Below, piece after piece: positions 62,954 through 64,000 of a stretch of 64,000 nt of DNA. How positions within the stretch are numbered: the stretch's first letter is position 1; each line of letters begins with the position of its first letter. The notes under the pieces are model-generated. The model did no database searches. It had not been told where the DNA came from and saw only the letters and a list, made by a program, of their open reading frames with translations. Origin of the DNA: Watersipora subatra (Eukaryota > Bryozoa > Gymnolaemata > Cheilostomatida > Watersiporidae); NCBI RefSeq assembly GCF_963576615.1, contig NC_088715.1, forward strand, positions 57,285,302-57,349,301, written 5' to 3'. The position numbers and the translations under genes are program-made.

Positions 62954-63569
62954 CTCGTCGGGAGGCACGAAACGAAAGATAAACTGAACCTACCTACTCG
63001 CCTACCTACTCGCCTACCTACCTACCTACCTACCTACCTACCCACGCGCCTACCGGAAAAAAATCTTTTGCCGCGAGGCGGCGCTTTAAATTAACGCGCT
63101 TAGCGCGTAAATTCTTCCCGAATTCGCGAAAAAAACGACGCGGAGCGCGAGGGGGACAGCTCCGATTTTAACTAGGCGAAAAGCGTGAAAGCGAGGCGCC
63201 GGCGACTACGCGGGCGCTTCTTCGACGCCCGTTAGCCGCGCCGACTAGCGTTCGCCGCGATCGAGCGCCCGTTTCGCGCGCGTTCGCTTTCGACTAAGCG
63301 CTCAGCCGTCGCTCCGAAACTTTCGTCGCCGCCTCCGCCCTCGCCCTCTTTCCCCGGTCACGCGCTCGCGCATCGCCAGCCCTTCGCCTACGTTTATTTC
63401 TATAGACGTTGGGTGTTGGGTGTTGGGGTGAGCGAGTGGCGAGCGGACAGACGAGAGACCGCAAAGGTTTCGTTCGGGGCGGAAATCGCCCGAGACGAAC
63501 CGACCCGTTCTATCTACGCGCTTCTTTAGTAGTCGAAAACTACGAATAATGAAAACTTTTATCTACATT

Positions 63570-63636
<67 letters not shown>

Positions 63637-64000
63637 CAGAAATAGCCTTAACGAAGGGCGGGGAGGGGGAGGGGGGGACGACTTCGAAAGAATGACCAAG
63701 ACGAGTAGACTCCTCGCTACTCTACCCGCGACGAGATTAGAAGCGTTATTACGTAACTAGCTAGGAGAAACGAAAAGGCTAGCACTCGCGTATAGGCTTA
63801 ACGAAGAGAGGGAGACGACTTCGAAAGAGAAAGGCCGGTGAGAATAGCTTCGGTACTACCCGCGTCGAGATTAGAAGCGTTATTACGTAACTAGCTAGGA
63901 GAAGCGAATAGGCCACTCTCGGCGCGCGCGAATGCCGAAATCCTTTAATTACATCTATACCGTAAAGAGAGTAAAGGCGAATCTAAAAGTTTTCTAAATA
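62954..64000 (+). repeat. U2 spacer, cut by window end
   Basis: Canonical layout: CCTA tract 62990-63055, G-run repeats (shorter here, about 63408-63430), inverted repeat near 63468-63505, (TA)n 63570-63636, and two TTATTACGTAAC blocks (63745, 63882). The promoter-side block of the next U2 lies beyond the window. No gene. Confidence 0.9.

Noticed and set aside
1-64000. CRISPR arrays, prokaryotic operons, rRNA or tRNA genes
   Set aside because: None seen. Repeats are snRNA units and LINEs, and the repeated spacing is kilobases.

Overview
The window is part of a eukaryotic tandem array of U2 spliceosomal snRNA genes, with about 1.3 kb of spacer per unit, heavily colonised by site-specific non-LTR retrotransposons (LINEs). 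The U2 genes show the conserved 5' end, the GUAGUA branch-point recognition sequence, stem IIa, a GC-rich stem IIb, the Sm site and the 3' stem-loops. There are no other host genes. I cannot name the host. The U2 carries an extra A (CAAAGUG instead of CAAGUG). The array is CpG-rich, with (TA)n and (CCTA)n microsatellites. The LINE type (Tx1/Keno-like, L1 superclade) and a Penelope-type hammerhead ribozyme are best known from animals, but an alga or other protist is not excluded.

Two LINE families use exactly the same U2 site. Family A is 5.26 kb. It has a 339-aa ORF1 with three CCHC knuckles, an 11-nt gap, and a 1131-aa ORF2 with APE endonuclease, reverse transcriptase and a C-terminal zinc motif. 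Family B is about 5.3 kb. It has a 335-aa ORF1, a pyrimidine-rich spacer of about 200 nt, then ORF2. In each complete insertion U2 nt 1-27 lie to the left, the element follows, and U2 resumes at nt 36 (AGTATCTG). The 8 nt between, including half of the branch-point recognition sequence, are lost. A third insert is a strongly structured 312-bp RNA element without a credible ORF. It uses the same 3' junction and has the same terminal AAACAGG.

Layout: 1-2142 decayed B (B1); 3140-7903 decayed B with both U2 junctions lost (B2); 8661-10449 mosaic A-B-A copy (C1); 11950-17210 older A copy (A1); 17709-17784 minus-strand hammerhead ribozyme inside a spacer (TA)n tract; 18472-18784 short element copy 1; 20100-25421 youngest B copy (B3), with intact ORF1 and broken ORF2; 25700-28183 5'-deleted A copy (A2); 29617-62448 four near-identical 8.2-kb macro-units, each holding one A insertion (A3-A6) plus one intact U2 gene; 62486-62797 short element copy 2; then spacer to the end. 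Decay is heaviest on the left and nearly absent on the right, as expected for an array edge next to a homogenised core.

Of about fifteen U2 loci only four are uninterrupted (36333, 44547, 52750, 60959), all descended from one unit by macro-unit duplication. A3 and A4 have both ORFs open. A5 and A6 carry a one-base contraction of a G run that splits ORF2 inside the RT domain.
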